Below are positions 61,024-64,000 of a DNA stretch of 64,000 bases, one piece after another. The notes below the pieces were generated by a model. That model did not search any database, was not told the origin of the DNA, and worked only from the letters and a program-made list of their open reading frames with translations. Position numbers and translations under genes: made by a program. The stretch's first letter is position 1. Each line of letters opens with the position of its first letter. This DNA is from Olegusella massiliensis. Its GTDB lineage: Bacteria > Actinomycetota > Coriobacteriia > Coriobacteriales > Atopobiaceae. The stretch lies in NCBI RefSeq assembly GCF_900078545.1, contig NZ_FLLS01000002.1:1054001-1118000 (forward strand), in the 5' to 3' direction.

Positions 61024-64000
61024 ACGAGGGCATGATCCGCTTCGTCGATGCGAGCTTCCATTACGGCGGCGAGCATGGCACGGGCGAGGGCGTCGATCAC
61101 GTGGGTCTGACCATCGCGCCGGGCGAATGCGTCATTTTCTGCGGGCGGTCGGGCTGCGGTAAGACCACGATAACGCGCCTGGTGAACGGCCTGGCGCCCC
61201 ACTTCTTCGAAGGCCAGATGGAAGGTGAGGTGTGGGTGGGCGACACGTGCGTGACCACCGCCCCGCTCGCCGACGTGGCGGCGCTGGTGGGAAGCGTGTT
61301 CCAGAACCCGAAGAGCCAGTTCTTCAACGTCGATACCACGGGCGAGGTCGCGTTTGGCTGCGAGAATCTGGGCCTGCCGCGCGAGCAGATCCGTGCGCGC
61401 GTGGATGCGGCGGTGCGCGACTTGCAGCTGGATGCCCTGATGGATCGTAACATTTTCGAGCTGTCGGGTGGCGAGAAGCAGCAGGTGGCGTGCGGTTCGG
61501 TATATGCGGCCGACCCTGCGGTGTATGTGATGGACGAACCGTCATCGAACCTCGATCGCGGAGCCATGCGCCGGCTGCACGATGCCATTGCGCGCATGAA
61601 GGCCGCCGGTAAGACCGTGGTCGTGTCGGAGCACCGCCTGCATTACCTCATGGATGTGGCCGACCGGTTCGTGTATCTGGACGACGGCATCGTGGCGCGT
61701 GAATTCACAGCGGCCGAGCTGCGCTCCTTACCCGACGGCGAGCTGCAGCAGCTGGGCTTACGCTGCACAAGCTTGGCGGATTTGGCTGCCGTGCCTACGC
61801 ATGCCATCGGCGCCGCGCAGGTTCCCGCCCTGGATGCGCTCGACCTTTCGTGCGCGAAGGGCGGGGCGCAGATCCTCGACATCGAGCGCTTGGCGCTTCC
61901 CGCCCACAGCATTGTGGCGCTCATCGGCGATAACGGCTCGGGAAAGTCGACGCTATCCGAGGTGCTCTGCGGCGTTTTGCCTGCTAATGGCGGCATCGGC
62001 TTCAATGGGATGTACCTGGACGGGAAGGCGCGTGCCCGTCGGAGCTTCCTGGTGATGCAGGATGTGAATCGCGAGCTGTTCAGCGACAGCGTTGCCGATG
62101 AGGTGCTGCTGAACGCCGGCGTAGGGCGCGAGCAGGCCGATAAGGTTCTTGCGCGCCTGGGCTTGTCCGATGCGGCCGATCGTCACCCCGCCTCTCTTTC
62201 GGGCGGGCAGAAGCAGCGCGTCGCCATCGCGAGCGCGCTGTGCTCGGGCAAGGACGTGTTGTTCTACGATGAGCCCACGAGCGGGCTCGACCGCGACGGC
62301 ATGGAGCGCTTCGCCGACCTGCTGGCGGAAGTGCGCGACGATGTGGACGTGCAGGTGGTCGTCACGCACGACCCCGAGCTTGTCGTGCGCGCATGCACCC
62401 ACGTGCTGCGCATGGACAACGGGCGCGTCGCCGGCATCTACCCGCTTGATGGGCAGGGCATCGAGCGCGTGCTGTACTACTTCACATCCGAGGCGTGCGA
62501 GAATTCGAGCCGCCGGCGCGAGAAGACGACGCCGCTCGGCAAGATCTGGTCCTATGCGGCGGGGCAACGTGGACGCATCGTGGCATCGGCCGTGCTTATG
62601 ACGCTGGGAGCCCTGTGCTCGGTCGTGCCTTACCTGGCTGTATTCGGGTTGGTGGATGCCGCGCTTGCCGGCACGCCGCCAACGCTCGAATCCGCCGCAC
62701 CTGCGCTTGCGGCCGTCCTTGCGTGCCTGGTGCTGCATGCCGTTTTGTACATGACCGGCTTGCAGCAATCGCATCGCGCCGCGTATCGCACGCTGGAGAA
62801 TCTGCGCTGCTCGTTGCAGGAAAAGCTCGACCGACAGCCCATCGGCACGGTGCGCGACATGGGCTCCGGAGCCCTGAAGAAGCTGTTCAACGACGACATC
62901 GAGTCCATCGAGCTGCTGCTGGCGCACATGATTCCCGAGGGGGTGGCCAACATCGCCGTACCCGTGGTCGTGCTGCTGGTCATGGCGGTCGTCGATTGGC
63001 GGCTCGCACTGCTCACCGTCATCATGATCGCGTTCGGCATAAGCGCCTCGGGGCAGATGTACACGACGGGTACGGAGCGCATGGGCAGCTACTTCGCTGC
63101 ATCGAAACGGCTGAACAACACGATCGTCGAATACGTGGATGGCATGGAGGTCGTGCGCGTGTTCAACCGCGGCGACGAAGCGAGCGAGAAGCTGGGCAAC
63201 GCCGTGCGCGGATACCGGGACTACGCGCTGGCGTGGTATCGGGCGTGCTGGCCGTGGATGGCCGTGTACGGCTCCCTCTTCTTCACGGCGGCGCTCTACA
63301 CGTTGCCGTTCGGGGCGCTGCTCATTTTGCTTGATCAGCTGAGCCTTTCGTCGTATGTGCTCGTGCTGTGCATGACGTTCGGCATAGGGCCGCTGCTCAC
63401 GCACGTCATCGGCTTCATCGGCGCGCTTCCGCAGGTGAACTACAAGATTCAGTCGCTCGAGAAGGCGCTTGACCGCCCGCCCGTGCGCGAGGGCGCGAGC
63501 GCATACGTGGGCGGCCCGCGTGATGTCTCGTTTGAGGACGTGCATTTCGGCTACGGAAACGACGAGGTGCTTCACGGCGTGTCGTTCACGGCGTGCGAAG
63601 GGCGCATGACGGCCATCGTGGGCCCGAGCGGTTCGGGCAAGTCGACGCTGGCCAAGCTGATCGTGCACTACTACGACGTGGAAAGCGGCTCGGTGAGCAT
63701 CGGGGGCCAGGATATCCGCGACATGACCCTCGAAAGCCTGAACGAGCAGGTCTCGTACGTGTCGCAGGAGCAGTTCCTGTTTAACGACAGCATTCTGGAG
63801 AACATACGCATCGGTCGGCCGTCCGCCACCGACGACGAGGTGCGCGAGGCGGCGCGCCGTGCGCAGTGCGATGAGTTCGTGACCAAGCTGCCCGATGGCT
63901 ACGGCACGCAAGCGGGCCGGGCGGGAGACATGCTTTCGGGCGGGCAGCGCCAGCGCATCGCCTTCGCGCGCGCCGTGCTGAAGGATGCGCCGATCATCGT
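61020..64000 (+). CDS. Double ECF ATPase fused to an ABC exporter half (three NBDs), cut by the window end
   Basis: From ATG 61020 the frame is open to the window end, at least 993 codons; I read every codon and found no stop. Residues 1-490 are a double ECF-type ATPase: Walker A GRSGCGKT (42-49), signature LSGGEKQQ (148-155), Walker B VYVMDEP (168-174), then GDNGSGKS (303-310) and LSGGQKQR (393-400). With no stop or new ribosome site it runs at about residue 506 into an exporter-type membrane domain (about 506-820; LGKIWSYAAGQRGRIV) and a third ATPase with GPSGSGKST (868-876) and LSGGQRQR (972-979). In related clusters these are usually separate genes. Four-base overlap with ecfT indicates coupled translation. 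Confidence 0.82.
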   Translation, partial: MNEGMIRFVDASFHYGGEHGTGEGVDHVGLTIAPGECVIFCGRSGCGKTTITRLVNGLAPHFFEGQMEGEVWVGDTCVTTAPLADVAALVGSVFQNPKSQFFNVDTTGEVAFGCENLGLPREQIRARVDAAVRDLQLDALMDRNIFELSGGEKQQVACGSVYAADPAVYVMDEPSSNLDRGAMRRLHDAIARMKAAGKTVVVSEHRLHYLMDVADRFVYLDDGIVAREFTAAELRSLPDGELQQLGLRCTSLADLAAVPTHAIGAAQVPALDALDLSCAKGGAQILDIERLALPAHSIVALIGDNGSGKSTLSEVLCGVLPANGGIGFNGMYLDGKARARRSFLVMQDVNRELFSDSVADEVLLNAGVGREQADKVLARLGLSDAADRHPASLSGGQKQRVAIASALCSGKDVLFYDEPTSGLDRDGMERFADLLAEVRDDVDVQVVVTHDPELVVRACTHVLRMDNGRVAGIYPLDGQGIERVLYYFTSEACENSSRRREKTTPLGKIWSYAAGQRGRIVASAVLMTLGALCSVVPYLAVFGLVDAALAGTPPTLESAAPALAAVLACLVLHAVLYMTGLQQSHRAAYRTLENLRCSLQEKLDRQPIGTVRDMGSGALKKLFNDDIESIELLLAHMIPEGVANIAVPVVVLLVMAVVDWRLALLTVIMIAFGISASGQMYTTGTERMGSYFAASKRLNNTIVEYVDGMEVVRVFNRGDEASEKLGNAVRGYRDYALAWYRACWPWMAVYGSLFFTAALYTLPFGALLILLDQLSLSSYVLVLCMTFGIGPLLTHVIGFIGALPQVNYKIQSLEKALDRPPVREGASAYVGGPRDVSFEDVHFGYGNDEVLHGVSFTACEGRMTAIVGPSGSGKSTLAKLIVHYYDVESGSVSIGGQDIRDMTLESLNEQVSYVSQEQFLFNDSILENIRIGRPSATDDEVREAARRAQCDEFVTKLPDGYGTQAGRAGDMLSGGQRQRIAFARAVLKDAPII

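Noticed and set aside
61953-63911. Long minus-strand open frame (652 codons)
   Set aside because: It is the antisense shadow of the G/C-ending codons of the ABC fusion. It has no family motifs and is very rich in Arg, His and Ala; the plus-strand frame carries three full ATPase motif sets.

Overview
The window looks like a chromosome segment from the class Coriobacteriia (Actinomycetota), most likely an Atopobium/Lancefieldella-type member of the Atopobiaceae. This rests on gene content and protein style: a TsaB-RimI-TsaD fusion, NfnAB, an MptD-type ECF cluster and Sat-type sialate transport, in DNA that by eye is about half G+C. It is inferred from family knowledge, not from a database search. 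From about 56.5 kb to the end the DNA is visibly richer in G+C, with strongly G/C-ending codons, and the gene content changes. I read this as a foreign island next to an initiator tRNA gene.

Layout. 0.17-1.4 kb: an XRE regulator, a dispersed inverted-repeat element and tmRNA (minus strand). 1.6-2.5 kb: a patatin-like phospholipase. 2.5-13.8 kb: a sialic acid operon with a structured leader, a SatABCD-type ABC importer whose SatC is a permease-ATPase fusion, two acetylesterase-family proteins (the second without its serine nucleophile), NanA, a ROK kinase (NanK), NanE and NagB. 13.9-14.9 kb: rplM-rpsI. 14.9-15.2 kb: an array of 25-27-bp repeats in both orientations. 15.3-20.9 kb: a DeoR regulator divergent from an ascorbate-family PTS (IIA, IIC, IIB) and a two-subunit transketolase. 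21.2-30.4 kb: glmS, a degenerate acpS, nnrDE, alr, a family-4 uracil-DNA glycosylase, tsaE and the TsaB-RimI-TsaD fusion. 30.5-33.5 kb: tRNA-Gln, a C-terminally truncated glmU, prs and pth. 33.6-40.7 kb: a LacI regulator divergent from a dehydrogenase, a sugar isomerase and a ribose-type sugar ABC transporter. 40.9-43.1 kb: nfnAB. 43.4-46.6 kb (minus): a peptidoglycan-binding protein, a polyprenyl synthase and galE. 46.8-49.5 kb: an OatA-like acyltransferase with two SGNH domains. 49.5-50.8 kb: an AT-rich patch of remnants and small hypotheticals. 51.0-56.2 kb (minus): purL, a membrane protein and plsY. 56.4 kb: tRNA-fMet.

Island (56.5 kb to the end): a structured non-coding stretch, a 5'-truncated DUF4143 gene, a broken excisionase-like HTH gene, an AbiEi antitoxin followed by an internally deleted AbiEii toxin, then a TetR-controlled ECF cluster. 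That cluster holds an MptD-family S component, an EcfT, and one open reading frame running uninterrupted from 61020 off the window end. It joins a double ECF ATPase directly to an ABC exporter half, giving three nucleotide-binding domains in one chain.

How the parts work together. Sialate enters through Sat and is taken by NanA/NanK/NanE to GlcNAc-6-P; NagB implies a NagA elsewhere. GlmS and GlmU make amino-sugar precursors, but this GlmU has lost most of its acetyltransferase domain, so salvaged GlcNAc-6-P could matter for the cell wall (inference). The most unusual signals are the three-NBD ABC fusion, the two 110-bp compound palindromic elements of identical geometry at 27.6 and 43.3 kb, the truncated GlmU, the AcpS lacking both metal ligands, and the pairs of intact and degenerate catalytic units in the esterases and in OatA.
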